A DNA stretch of 64,000 nt, taken from assembly GCA_937958105.1 (NCBI GenBank), contig CALFXJ010000055.1:5001-69000 (forward strand). Direction: 5' to 3'. Both the position numbers and the translations under genes were made by a program. This DNA is from an uncultured Cellvibrio sp. (GTDB taxonomy: Bacteria > Pseudomonadota > Gammaproteobacteria > Pseudomonadales > Cellvibrionaceae). Under the pieces are notes generated by a model, which was not told the origin of the DNA, ran no database searches, and was given only the letters and a program-made list of their open reading frames with translations. Shown here piece by piece: positions 8,649-19,000 of the stretch. Every line of letters begins with the position of its first letter. Position 1 is the first letter of the stretch.

Positions 8649-9617
8649 CTATTCCTGATCGTCCCGGTCATATCCCTGTTCAAGCGCTGCCAGTAATTGC
8701 TGAAAATCCTGCGGCAAGGGGCAGGACCACTCACAGTATTCACCGGTATGCGGATGCTCCAGCCCCAAGGTAGCAGCGTGCAGCGCCTGCCGGGGGAAGT
8801 GCTTGAGCGTGTTGATCAGGTGTTCGTTAGCCCCTTTAGGGATCTTGAAGCGGCGCCCATAGGTGGCGTCACCCACCAGTGGAAACTGGATGTGCGCCAT
8901 ATGCACGCGGATCTGGTGGGTACGGCCCGTTTCGAGGCGAACCCGGATGTGGGTATGATGAGGAAATCGGTTCAATACACGGTAGTGGGTAACTGCTCGC
9001 TTACCGCCGTGACTCAACACTGCCATCAACTTACGCTGGGTCGGATGACGTCCCATAGGGGCGTCCACTGTACCGCCGCCGGTCATTGCACCGACAGCAA
9101 CAGCTTCATATTCGCGGCTGACAGTGCGATCCGCCAGCTGCTCAACCAGATCAGCGTGGGCCTGCAGGGTCTTCGCAACTACCATTAATCCCGTCGTCTC
9201 TTTGTCCAGACGATGAACGATGCCGGCGCGCGGGACGTTAATCAGATCCGGACAGTGATTCAGCAAGGCATTTAACAGGGTGCCCGTCTGATTACCCGCT
9301 GCGGGGTGGACCACCAGGCCGGCAGGCTTGTTGATCACCATCAGGTGATCGTCTTCGTAGATGATGTCGAGGTCGATGGCTTCAGGCTCCCAGCTGCCCT
9401 GCGCTTCGAGCTCAGCCCGCAGCTCAAGATGTTCTCCGCCAATGAGTTTTTCCTTAGGTTTGGCGGCGCGGCCGTCGAGCGTCAGCTGGCCGTCACGGAT
9501 CCAGGTCTGCAGGCGCGAGCGGGAAAAATCGGGGAACAACTCCGAGGCCACTTGGTCGAACCGCATGCCGCCCATAGTGAGCGGCACCTGGGCGCTGTGT
9601 TGAAGCACTTCTTTCAT
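8649..9617 (-). CDS. rluD: 23S rRNA pseudouridine synthase RluD
   Basis: Makes pseudouridines 1911, 1915 and 1917 in helix 69 of 23S rRNA. The N-terminal S4 RNA-binding domain covers about residues 15-75 (GGMRFDQVASELFPDFSRSR). The catalytic aspartate is in VHRLDKETTGLMVVAK (residue 138). The later motifs LETGRTHQIRVHM and FPLVGDATYG are also present. Length, 322 residues, is typical. It heads a two-gene unit with pgeF and is divergent from bamD, the arrangement found in E. coli and Pseudomonas, which supports RluD over RluA or RluC. Confidence 0.95.
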   Translation of the reverse strand: MKEVLQHSAQVPLTMGGMRFDQVASELFPDFSRSRLQTWIRDGQLTLDGRAAKPKEKLIGGEHLELRAELEAQGSWEPEAIDLDIIYEDDHLMVINKPAGLVVHPAAGNQTGTLLNALLNHCPDLINVPRAGIVHRLDKETTGLMVVAKTLQAHADLVEQLADRTVSREYEAVAVGAMTGGGTVDAPMGRHPTQRKLMAVLSHGGKRAVTHYRVLNRFPHHTHIRVRLETGRTHQIRVHMAHIQFPLVGDATYGRRFKIPKGANEHLINTLKHFPRQALHAATLGLEHPHTGEYCEWSCPLPQDFQQLLAALEQGYDRDDQE

Positions 9618-9833
9618 TGCTTGGCAAAACCTCTGACGTAAAAAAGTCGCTCAGCTTACACCATGAGCGATCCAAAAGCTGGAGCCAGAATAAATACTCC
9701 CGGCAGGGGTCCGCAACACGCCCGGGCAGAACGGTGATTGCCCCTTTGGTATCGGCAAGCTCTGTGTTTAAATACCCGCCGCTACTTTAATAGCAGCCTA
9801 AATTCCTGAAACGAGATGCGAGTTTAAACCACT

Positions 9834-10739
9834 ATGCGAGTTATGCACTTCCTGCTACTCAGCGCCTTGATCCTGCTGACGGCCTGCTCCAGTACCCCTA
9901 AAGAACCCGAGTACACCACGGAGGCAGATCTGTACAACGCAGCGACGACCCAGCTGAATCGCAGCCAATGGGAAACCGCGATCAGGAATCTGCAGATTCT
10001 CGAAGAGAACTTCCCCTTCGGCACCTATGCAGAACAGGCTCAGCTGGAGCTGATCTACGCCTACTATATGTCCAATGATCCGGATGCCGCCATTGCTACG
10101 GCTAACCGCTTCATTCGCCTGCACCCCCAGCACCGCAATGCCGACTACGCCTATTACATGATGGGTTTGAGCGCTTTTACCAAGGACAAAGGCATGTTTG
10201 AACGCGTTCTACCCACCGACCTGACTATGCGTGATCCCGGCGCAGCCCGTGAGTCTCTGGCTAACTTTGCCCAGTTACTGAATCGCTATCCCGACAGTCC
10301 TTACGCCGCAGATGCCAAGAAGCGGATGCTTTATCTGCGCAACCTGCTGGCCCGCTACGAAATCCACGTGGCCAACTATTACTTTAAACGAGGGGCTTAT
10401 CTGGCTGCCACAGCCCGGGGGCGTTACGTACTGGAAAACTTCCCGCGCACACCAGCCATCCCCGATGCACTGGCGGTGATGGTACAAGGCTATAAGGAGC
10501 TGAAGATGGAGGATTCGGCGGAGCAGATACTGGCGATTCTTCGCACCAACTATCCCAATCATCCGGTTCTGGACAGTAACGGCCAGTTCAATGAGCGATT
10601 CCGTTACGGCAGTGACGAGCGCTCATGGATCAGCCGCCTTACGTTCGGCTTGTTTGACAAGCGTGACCCGCCTGGCTTTGATACGCGGGAGCTCTATGAC
10701 CCCGAATATAAAAAACCGGCTCGACCAAATCGCAGCTAG
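9834..10739 (+). CDS. bamD: Outer-membrane assembly lipoprotein BamD
   Basis: Essential lipoprotein of the BAM complex that inserts beta-barrel proteins into the outer membrane. The signal peptide ends in the lipobox LLTAC (cysteine at about residue 18). Five TPR-like repeats follow, for example DLYNAATTQLNRSQWETAI and NFPFGTYAEQAQLELIYAYY. The HPQHRNADYAYYMMGL segment is typical of BamD/ComL. Length, 301 residues, is slightly above average owing to a C-terminal extension after the TPRs. It is divergent from rluD and followed by a strong terminator, so it is probably monocistronic. Confidence 0.96.
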   Translation: MRVMHFLLLSALILLTACSSTPKEPEYTTEADLYNAATTQLNRSQWETAIRNLQILEENFPFGTYAEQAQLELIYAYYMSNDPDAAIATANRFIRLHPQHRNADYAYYMMGLSAFTKDKGMFERVLPTDLTMRDPGAARESLANFAQLLNRYPDSPYAADAKKRMLYLRNLLARYEIHVANYYFKRGAYLAATARGRYVLENFPRTPAIPDALAVMVQGYKELKMEDSAEQILAILRTNYPNHPVLDSNGQFNERFRYGSDERSWISRLTFGLFDKRDPPGFDTRELYDPEYKKPARPNRS

Positions 10740-10741
10740 AA

Positions 10742-10769
10742 AAAATCCGGGCAAGTCCCGGATTTTTTT
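10742..10769. terminator. Bidirectional terminator between bamD and nadE
   Basis: AATCCGGG (10744-10751) pairs with CCCGGATT (10757-10764) across CAAGT, flanked by a run of A on the left and T on the right. It ends bamD on + and nadE on -. Confidence 0.92.
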
Positions 10770-10789
10770 CGCCTTAAAAACGTGCTCCT

Positions 10790-12421
10790 CTACTCCCCCG
10801 GTTTCCAGCCAGAGGTGATGGGATAGCGTCGATCCCGTCCAAAACCCCGCTGCGATATACGTACACCGATGGGCGCCTGGCGTCGCTTGTATTCATTGAT
10901 ATCGACCAGCCGCACTACCCGTTCAACGATATCCCGCTCAAAGCCGCGGCTGATGATGGCTTCGGCGCTGTAATCCTGCTCAACATACAAAGCCAGGATC
11001 TGATCCAGAATCTCGTACGGCGGAAGGCTATCCTCGTCCTTCTGCCCCGGTGCCAGTTCCGCCGAGGGCGGCCTGCTGATGACTGTCGGTGGGATCACTT
11101 CTCCCAGGCTATTGCGATAGCGTGCGAGTTCGAAGACCACTGTTTTTGGCACGTCTTTTAATGCGTCGAAGCCACCCGCCATGTCTCCATACAGAGTGGA
11201 ATAACCAACGGCCATCTCACTTTTGTTGCCGGTGGTAAGTACCAGATAACCCTTCTTGTTGGAGATGGCCATCAAGAGTACACCGCGACAGCGCGCCTGG
11301 AGGTTTTCTTCCGTTGTATCTACCGCTGTGCCGGCGAATTCGTCACTCAGGGCCGCCATGAAGGCATCGTAGATGGGTTCAATACTGATGGAGGTGTAGG
11401 CTACGCCTTGACGCTTCGCCTGATCGGCTGCGTCACTCTTGCTCATGTCCGAGGTATAGCGAAACGGCATCATCACCGCTTCTACCCGGTCGGCACCCAG
11501 GGCATCCACCGCAATCGCCAGGGTTAATGCGGAATCAATTCCTCCAGAAAGCCCGAGCACTACGCCTTTAAAGCGGTTTTTATTAACGTAATCGCGCATG
11601 CCCAGTACCAGCGCCTGATAGATTGAGCTAAGCCGATCCAACAGGGGACTCATAGCCTGTTGTGGCAGAGTTATCTGCCCTGAGGCATCAACATCCAGGC
11701 TCAAGGCGAATAGCCCTTCCTGAAAACCGGGTGCCCGAAAACAGACCTGCCCCTGCGCATCTACCGCCAGGGAACCACCGTCGAACACCAGTTCGTCCTG
11801 GCCGCCGACCAGATTGGTGTAGATTATCGGCATGTTACCCTGACGGGCCCGTATGGCCAGTAACTGCTCCCGCTCCTCTTGCTTGCCTTGATGGTATGGC
11901 GAGGCATTCAGGTTGAACATGAGCCGGGCCCCCGCCTCTTTTGCCTGCGCCATCGGCTCGGAATGCCAGATGTCTTCACAGACACTCAAGGCCACCGGTA
12001 CCTGTCCCAATTGAAAGATGACGGGCTGACTGCCTTTATCAAAATAACGCTCTTCGTCAAAGACCTGGTAATTGGGCAAATTCTGCTTCGCGTACTCCGC
12101 CGTCCACTCACCATTGAGGATCACCCCAGCCATGTTGTATACCCGACCATCCTTTACTCGCGGATAGCCCAGGACGACAGCAATCGGGAGCTTCTGCGCC
12201 CGGATATGCGCAAGGGCACGCTCAACTCGCGGGGCAAGGCTCGGACGCAACAGCAGGTCTTCCGGTGGGTATCCGGTCAGTGTCAGCTCAGGAAAGATAA
12301 TCGCCGCGGCCTTGTGCTCATCCACAGCGCGCCGTGCGGCAGCAATGACCCTTTCAGTATTACCGGGGATATCTCCCACCAAGGTGTCGATCTGAGCCAG
12401 TGTGATCGTCATACGTGACAT
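10790..12421 (-). CDS. nadE: Glutamine-dependent NAD+ synthetase
   Basis: Last step of NAD biosynthesis: amidation of deamido-NAD with ammonia released from glutamine. The N-terminal nitrilase-type amidase has its catalytic triad E45 (FPELTLTGYPPED), K112 (YAKQNLPNY) and C148 (LSVCEDIW). The C-terminal synthetase domain has the PP-loop GLSGGIDSALTLAIAVDALG and TTGNKSEMAVGYSTLYGD. I use the ATG at 12421 (543 residues) because GGGAG lies upstream and the amidase fold begins there; the frame is open a further 44 codons without family resemblance. It stands alone between bamD and pilS. Confidence 0.95.
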   Translation of the reverse strand: MSRMTITLAQIDTLVGDIPGNTERVIAAARRAVDEHKAAAIIFPELTLTGYPPEDLLLRPSLAPRVERALAHIRAQKLPIAVVLGYPRVKDGRVYNMAGVILNGEWTAEYAKQNLPNYQVFDEERYFDKGSQPVIFQLGQVPVALSVCEDIWHSEPMAQAKEAGARLMFNLNASPYHQGKQEEREQLLAIRARQGNMPIIYTNLVGGQDELVFDGGSLAVDAQGQVCFRAPGFQEGLFALSLDVDASGQITLPQQAMSPLLDRLSSIYQALVLGMRDYVNKNRFKGVVLGLSGGIDSALTLAIAVDALGADRVEAVMMPFRYTSDMSKSDAADQAKRQGVAYTSISIEPIYDAFMAALSDEFAGTAVDTTEENLQARCRGVLLMAISNKKGYLVLTTGNKSEMAVGYSTLYGDMAGGFDALKDVPKTVVFELARYRNSLGEVIPPTVISRPPSAELAPGQKDEDSLPPYEILDQILALYVEQDYSAEAIISRGFERDIVERVVRLVDINEYKRRQAPIGVRISQRGFGRDRRYPITSGWKPGE

Positions 12422-12609
12422 AGATAAGGGGTCTCCCAAGGTGTTGTTGCAGTTAGCGTCAAAGACATGAATGGCGCGACTGATACAGAACCTGTAACAA
12501 GGGGTATAGTACGCAGGGGCGCGCATTGTCGAACAATCCTGCCATTTAGGCAAAACGATTCATACCCGTGATCCATTAAAAAATACCACTATAGATTGAT
12601 GACTCGCCG

Positions 12610-14217
12610 ATGAAGATATCAGCCATTAATTCCCCAACCTACAACCCTTATGATCTGTTGCGGGTGTATACCTATTATCGGACCCTGCTGGGTGCCGTTT
12701 TGTTGCTGATGTTCCAGGGTGATATCGCACGCAATGTCCTGGGCAGCGACCACCCCGATGTTTTTTTCTATACCTCCGCCAGCTATACCCTGATCAACTT
12801 CATCAGCCTGATCATGTTCTGGCGGGTCGAGTTTCTTCCATCGCAAAAGCAGCTGTTCAGTCTGTTATTCATTGACCTGGTGGCCATCATTCTGCTGATG
12901 TACAGCAGCGGGGGCATCCTTAATGGTTTGGGATATTTGCTGCTGATCGCCGTCGCTGCAGGGGGGATGTTGTTGCGGGGGCAGATAGCGATCTTCTATG
13001 CGGCTCTGGCAAGTATCGCGGTGATCTCCGAAAGCACCTATCGATCTTTCACTTCAACACTGGACAATAAAGCATTTTTCTCCGCCGGCTCTCTGGGTGC
13101 ACTGATCTTTATCATTGCCATTGCATTCCAATACCTAACGCGCAAAATCCGCACCAGCAACGAAGAAGCCTTCGCACAGGCGCAACACGTCGCGCACCTG
13201 CAAAAGCTGGCACAGATGATCGTCGAGCGTATGCGGACCGGCATCGTTGTGTTTAACAAAAGCCGCGGCATTGAGCTGTTGAACAATTCTGCGCGCAACC
13301 TGCTGGGACTACCACCGGAACAAACCTCGCGCCTGACACTTCGTGACGTTCCAGCCCTGGATCAGAAGGTCACACAATGGCAGCAGGCCAAGCGGAAATA
13401 CTCGCCGATCCTGAAGATTGATAATGGTCTGAGTGATGAAATCAGAATCAACTTTGCTCCGCTGGAGTCGGACGAGAATACCGACACCTTGATTTTTGTC
13501 GAGGACAACCGGGCCATTGCCCAGCAAGCCCAACAGCTCAAACTGGCTTCTCTCGGCCGATTGACTGCCAGCATTGCCCATGAAATTCGCAATCCTCTCG
13601 GCGCCATCAGCCATGCAAGTCAGTTATTGGGTGAGTCCGATCAGCTCTCGGTACACGACCGACGTCTCATAGAGATCATCGACAATCATTGCAAACGCGT
13701 GAATCAGATTATTGAGAATGTTTTGCAGCTCTCCCGCCGCCGCACCGCGCAACCACAGCAGGTGCACCTGAACAGCTGGATTGAACATTTCGTTGAAGAG
13801 TACAAGAATAGCCGGACAGAACCTGTTGATATTCGAATTCTTTGTCTGGACCAGAATATCGTCGGCCAATTTGACCCCGGTCAGCTGCATCAGGTCATCA
13901 GCAACCTGTGTGACAACGGTCTGCGCTACAGCAAAGCCGGCACTGCGCGCGCGCGCATCATTCTGGAAATCGGTATTGATGAGAAACTGCAGCGTCCTTT
14001 TATCAATGTCATCGACAGCGGACCGGGCATCAGCCAAGAAAATCTTAAGCATCTCTTTGAACCGTTTTTTACCACCGAGAATACTGGCTCAGGGCTGGGG
14101 CTGTTTATTTGCAAGGAGCTTTGCGAAGCAAATCAGGCTTTTATACACTACCGCCGCACCGAAGACGGCAGCAGCTGTTTTCACATACAGTTAGCGCACC
14201 ACGACCGCGCGCTGTAA
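12610..14217 (+). CDS. pilS: Sensor histidine kinase PilS
   Basis: Inner-membrane kinase that controls pilin transcription through PilR. The N-terminal 175 residues contain about six hydrophobic segments (from YRTLLGAVLLLMFQ to LGALIFIIAIAFQYL). A PAS-like segment follows (about 200-300), then HisKA with the phospho-acceptor H324 in SIAHEIRNPLGAISHASQL. The HATPase domain contains NLCDNGLRYSKAG, DSGPGIS and TGSGLGLFICKELCEAN. Position directly before an NtrC-type regulator and next to the minor-pilin cluster fits PilS. PilR starts 39 bases later, so they are one operon. Confidence 0.94.
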   Translation: MKISAINSPTYNPYDLLRVYTYYRTLLGAVLLLMFQGDIARNVLGSDHPDVFFYTSASYTLINFISLIMFWRVEFLPSQKQLFSLLFIDLVAIILLMYSSGGILNGLGYLLLIAVAAGGMLLRGQIAIFYAALASIAVISESTYRSFTSTLDNKAFFSAGSLGALIFIIAIAFQYLTRKIRTSNEEAFAQAQHVAHLQKLAQMIVERMRTGIVVFNKSRGIELLNNSARNLLGLPPEQTSRLTLRDVPALDQKVTQWQQAKRKYSPILKIDNGLSDEIRINFAPLESDENTDTLIFVEDNRAIAQQAQQLKLASLGRLTASIAHEIRNPLGAISHASQLLGESDQLSVHDRRLIEIIDNHCKRVNQIIENVLQLSRRRTAQPQQVHLNSWIEHFVEEYKNSRTEPVDIRILCLDQNIVGQFDPGQLHQVISNLCDNGLRYSKAGTARARIILEIGIDEKLQRPFINVIDSGPGISQENLKHLFEPFFTTENTGSGLGLFICKELCEANQAFIHYRRTEDGSSCFHIQLAHHDRAL

Positions 14218-14256
14218 CATCCAATGCACCTGAATGTATAGCAAGATGGTATCGCC

Positions 14257-15639
14257 ATGAACAACAAACGCGCACTGGTTATTGATGACGAACCGGACAT
14301 CCGCGAATTACTGGAAATAACGCTGGGCAGAATGCAGATTGATACGGACAGCGTCGCTACCATCAAAGAGGCCCGTCAATACCTCGCCCAGCACCATTAC
14401 GATCTTTGCCTGACCGACATGCGCCTACCTGACGGCAACGGCCTGGAGCTGGTGGACTTCATTCAGAACCATCTTCCGCGCCTGCCGGTTGCGGTAATTA
14501 CCGCCCATGGCAGCGTTGATACCGCCATAGAATCCATGAAGGCCGGTGCGTTTGACTTCATCACCAAACCTGTAAATCTCACCGCGTTACGCAAGCTTGT
14601 CTCCACCGCCATTCAGTCCAGCCAGTTGCCTGCAACCAAGCTGCCTAACGATACGTTAATCATTGGACAATCGTCGGCCATCCAGGATCTTATCCGCAGC
14701 ATTCAAAAGCTTGCCCGTTCTCAGGCTCCTGTCTACATCAGCGGCGAATCCGGTTCCGGAAAAGAACTGGTCGCTCGCTCAATTCACGAGCTGGGGCCTC
14801 GCGCGCATAAACCGTTTATCGCCGTTAACTGTGGTGCGATACCCAGGGAACTGATGGAAAGCGAGTTTTTTGGTCACAAGAAAGGCAGCTTCACCGGCGC
14901 CCATCAGGACAAGCCAGGTCTGTTTCAGGCTGCCGAAGGCGGTACCCTGTTCTTCGACGAGGTGGCCGATCTGCCGCTCGACATGCAAGTAAAATTGCTG
15001 CGTGCAATCCAGGAAAAATCCGTGCGTGCGGTTGGCTCCGCTGAAGAAATTCCGACTGACGTACGCATACTCTGCGCCACCCACAAAAGCCTTGAGCAGG
15101 AAGTACAGGAAGGCCGGTTTCGCCAGGATTTATTTTACCGATTAAATGTCATCCAGCTGGCAGTCCCCGCGCTGCGTGAGCGCCGCGAAGACATTCCCCT
15201 GCTCGCCAATCACCTCCTGCAGAAACTCGCCGAAGCCGTGAACCTGCCCACACCTCACCTATCGAAAGAAGCGTTAAAGCGGCTGGACGAATACGCCTTT
15301 CCAGGAAACGTACGGGAACTGGAGAATATTCTGGAACGGGCTTTTACCCTGAGCGACAACGACGTTATTGAAGCCGAAGATCTGCAACTGCATGGCCAAC
15401 AGTCGCTGAAGATAATTTCAGCACCGCATAAGTCGTCCAGCAGCAACCTGGTCGACTACCCGGCCCGCTGCGCGGAATACCCATCGCTGGATGATTATCT
15501 GCAGGATGTGGAAAAAGATATTCTCTGCAACACATTGGAGCAGGTTAAATGGAATAAAACCCTAGCTGCGAAGCAGCTAGGGATCAGTTTCAGGTCGTTA
15601 CGCTATAGATTGCAGAAGCTGGGGTTGGATGAGGATTAA
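14257..15639 (+). CDS. pilR: Sigma-54-dependent response regulator PilR
   Basis: NtrC-type activator of type IV pilin genes, acting with RNA polymerase sigma-54. The receiver has acidic pocket IDDEPD, phospho-acceptor D54 (CLTDMRLPDG) and lysine in FITKPVN. The AAA+ domain has Walker A SGESGSGKELVARSIHE and a GSFTGAH loop, a natural variant of the sigma-54-contacting GAFTGA. The C-terminal Fis-type helix-turn-helix is KTLAAKQLGISFRSLRYRL. Length 460 is typical. Its 3' end converges on pilE 9 bases away with no terminator between them. Confidence 0.95.
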   Translation: MNNKRALVIDDEPDIRELLEITLGRMQIDTDSVATIKEARQYLAQHHYDLCLTDMRLPDGNGLELVDFIQNHLPRLPVAVITAHGSVDTAIESMKAGAFDFITKPVNLTALRKLVSTAIQSSQLPATKLPNDTLIIGQSSAIQDLIRSIQKLARSQAPVYISGESGSGKELVARSIHELGPRAHKPFIAVNCGAIPRELMESEFFGHKKGSFTGAHQDKPGLFQAAEGGTLFFDEVADLPLDMQVKLLRAIQEKSVRAVGSAEEIPTDVRILCATHKSLEQEVQEGRFRQDLFYRLNVIQLAVPALRERREDIPLLANHLLQKLAEAVNLPTPHLSKEALKRLDEYAFPGNVRELENILERAFTLSDNDVIEAEDLQLHGQQSLKIISAPHKSSSSNLVDYPARCAEYPSLDDYLQDVEKDILCNTLEQVKWNKTLAAKQLGISFRSLRYRLQKLGLDED

Positions 15640-15648
15640 TTACCTCTT

Positions 15649-16068
15649 TTACCAGCAATTATCGGCATCAGAGCCAGAGGCTCCGCGGGCTCCTGTGTGA
15701 GATAATGTGAACGCTGTGCATTTGGCATCGTTGGCTTGGGTAGTTCCCGCCACTGGCTTTGCAGTCAATGTGAACGTAGTAGCATTGATAGCGGCCGTTA
15801 TGCTGTAAAAACCTTCGGGCGTTGCCGTGGATGCTCCATCATTGTATGCAGTCGCAGCACCACAGTTGGCATTATTGTAGGCACTGTAGGCGGTGAAGCA
15901 ACGCTGTAAACGTTGCGCCACATCACTCAACCCTACCTTTGCATCAGATCTATTACTCTTTCTAACCGACTCCATGTAACTCGGATAAGCTATCCCAGCA
16001 AGAATGCCGAGAATCGCTACCACAATCATCACCTCTATTAACGTAAACCCATTTGATCTTTTCTTCAT
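15649..16068 (-). CDS. pilE: Type IV pilin, PilE-like
   Basis: A small pilin subunit. The class III leader KKRSNG|FTLIEVMIVVAILG carries the glycine at -1 and glutamate at +5 needed by the PilD prepilin peptidase/methylase. The hydrophobic helix then leads into a short globular head with two cysteines near the C-terminus (CTAFTLSHTG...DNCW), the pilin D-loop pattern. I chose the ATG at 16068 (139 residues) because it gives a normal short leader; earlier in-frame ATGs at 16086 and 16104 overlap the end of pilY1. It is the last gene of the minor-pilin operon, the position of PilE in pseudomonads. Whether it is minor or major subunit cannot be told here. Confidence 0.88.
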   Translation of the reverse strand: MKKRSNGFTLIEVMIVVAILGILAGIAYPSYMESVRKSNRSDAKVGLSDVAQRLQRCFTAYSAYNNANCGAATAYNDGASTATPEGFYSITAAINATTFTLTAKPVAGTTQANDAKCTAFTLSHTGARGASGSDADNCW

Positions 16069-16085
16069 GTGTTTAATCCGATTCA

Positions 16086-19000
16086 TTAACGTAGTTGCCG
16101 CCAAGACATACGTCCCAGCATTTCTCCACTGATGCAGCCATCCTCACTGCCAAGCTCGCCACTCGAGCTTACGAATATCACTTTGGCTGGATATTGTCCG
16201 GCAGGGCATTGTGCAGCACCGTTTTCTTCACCGTCGCCTTCTCCACCATTACCCTCTCCACCATCACCAGACCTGTCATTAAGGACCCCGAATCCTAAAT
16301 CACCTAAGATCAGGAAGTTGTTGTAGGTGTTTCCATCCAGAATTGAGTAGTTTACGTACTTATCACCAACAGCTGGCACCTCCATGATCCAGCTGCTGCC
16401 ACCGAACTCACATGGAATTGCAGATGGAATCAATGAAGCGAAAATCAGCTTGTCATACAGCAACAGTGGCCGCGTCGTAAGGCGCTCACCCGATGTAGGA
16501 AAGTCCATATACCAGCCATCAACAGTAGACCACTCGACCTCGTTATTGCCTATTGTACGGGTCCCGTTACCAGTGAGAATAGTTTTCTCATGCAGATCAT
16601 CACGCCCGCCGATTTCAACACCTTTATCTACTATTGCATAAAAGCTTTGCACCGGAATGTTAGCGTTGTTATCGCTCTGGTAAACGTACTGCCCCGTCCC
16701 AAAATAAACCATCACCGCATTGTTTTTCTTGGCATTCAGCCCCAGAGTAGGTGGGGCAGTTATAGGTTGAGGCTGAGGGTTTTCGCCCGGCGTCATTGCA
16801 CGAAATAATGCAACAGCACTCCATTCAGCCGCACTGGAGTTCGACAGGTCAAACTTCCACATGTACCCATTAAGATCTCCGGCATATGCCGCCACTATCA
16901 CTCCACTAGAGTTAGGCAGCAATTCCGGAGCAGAAAGCCCGGCTCCTGTAGCTGATGCAGTAATTTTATTGACCACGCGGGTTTCCAGGTCAACCCAGAA
17001 CAAGCTTGATGAACCAGCTTCATAACCATTGCCAAATACAACGGCCCATCTGATTCCATTGCCGTTCTTCAACGGTACGATAAAAGGAGTACCACCTACA
17101 AATCCAAGATCAGCAACATCATTAAGCTCAAAGAGCACCTCCGGCGAGGTTGGATCTGTCACATCCAACGCAAATACACCTTTGCCACCGGCACCCAATG
17201 TACCAACCAGAACACTTCGCCATTCGTTATCTATATATGCATCGCCAATGGTTATCGGTCCATCTACCAGATACTGGTGCGGGTTACCAGACCCACCCCG
17301 GCCATACCCAGTTTTAGTAATGGCAGCCAACTTGGGGTATACGCCGGCAGGGATGTAAGCAAATGTTTCTTCCAGCGTCTCTGCATTAAATGCGTGAAGC
17401 ATTCCGTCATTCGCTCCGACGAATACATGAGGAGCCCGATCTCTTTTCGTTTGCAGATATGTTCTATAAGAAGAACCAGCCGTACCGGGCAAACGGTCAT
17501 AGCGCATGTCAGTTCCGCCCAGATAAACCGGGCTGGAGTTGACAATGTCGCCCAGGAGAAGTTGGTTTGCACCTACTTTCTCTCTTTCTCTCAAGCCTTC
17601 AACAACTGCGCCTCGTATCCAGCTAACTCTAGCTTGTCCAATAGCTTCGCTATCACCATCTCTCAAATAGCTTTTCTGGGCATCATTGAGCTCCGCCCAT
17701 TCAAAGCTCACCATTTCGGACCCGTCGTATGTATAGACAGTACGCGTGGCACTATTTATAGAGCCCGAATGCAAGGTGCTATTAGTGCTGATAGATTGAT
17801 CCTCAACACCTCCTTGATCATCAAATTGATATGCCAACAGCTCTCCTGACCAATCTCGACTGTTGAAGCGAGCCTGATACAGGAACGAACCTTCTGACAG
17901 GCGTGTTGAATTCGTTGCAACTGCTGACGCAGATCCTATGCTATCCGCAACACTTGCGAATGCATTTCGAAGCGATGCTTCAAGCTGCCGCGGATCTGTA
18001 GCAAAAAAGTAGGTTTCTGGATCGGCTGCGGCAATTTGTTGATTGGTTGCCGCGTCATCAAGATACCCGCCCCATTTAGCAGCGTAATATAAGGGCTGTT
18101 CTAAAAGCTTGGCTGTCGATGTACCAATGGTGTATTCCTGTGAACGTGCACCTGCGTGTGTACTATTGCACGCGCCCTCTGTTCCTGATGTACGGCAGGT
18201 GCAGCGGGAGCCGGTGTTGGCTGTACAGCTGTTCTCGTAACGGAAATCATTTACGCCTGAATGTACGTGGAAACCGTCATCCGTTGTTCCACTGATCACA
18301 TACCCAAAGCCCATGGGGTCACCGGTAGATTGGGCGATCACCTGGGTTGTAACGGTAACTTTATTATTTGTAACAACATAATTAATAACGCCCCACATGT
18401 CCTGATCGAAGTCACCGCCTTGTTCACTGTCCTCCCAGTTGACGTATAACTTACCCGTATTCGAGATTACACCATTTCGCATCACATCGAACTGCTGATC
18501 CACAATCTTGAAGTCTACAAGGGCACAGTTAGCCGGAGTAGCCAAGGTTGAATTCGTGTTGCGGCAAGCAGGCAAAATGGTAATGGTTTTTTCCGGGGTT
18601 CCCGAGGCACCACCGGTGCCAGGGACTTTTACAGTTACGCGGGGAACAGCAGGAGCTAACGCCACTCCATAGGTTCTAACGGTTTGCTTTCCTGCTCCAC
18701 GAGTCACTCCTGCCAAAGGTATTCCAGAGGCTCTTGCATAATGGGCCAAGCCTGCTATCTGATAACTCCCCTCCAAACGAGGAGCATCAGGGCATGTGCC
18801 GCTGGCATCAGCCAGATTCGCGACAGTTTTAGCTGTACAAAGCTGGTTATTATTGGTGCCATTACTGCCAATAAAGAAACTTTGGTTGTTAATCCCTTCG
18901 GCCGCCCCTACGGCATTGGTAGCTGTTGACACACTTGCCAAACCAATACCTGATGCATCCAGCTCGTCACCGTCATATGAACTCGTCGAAGCGTTAAACT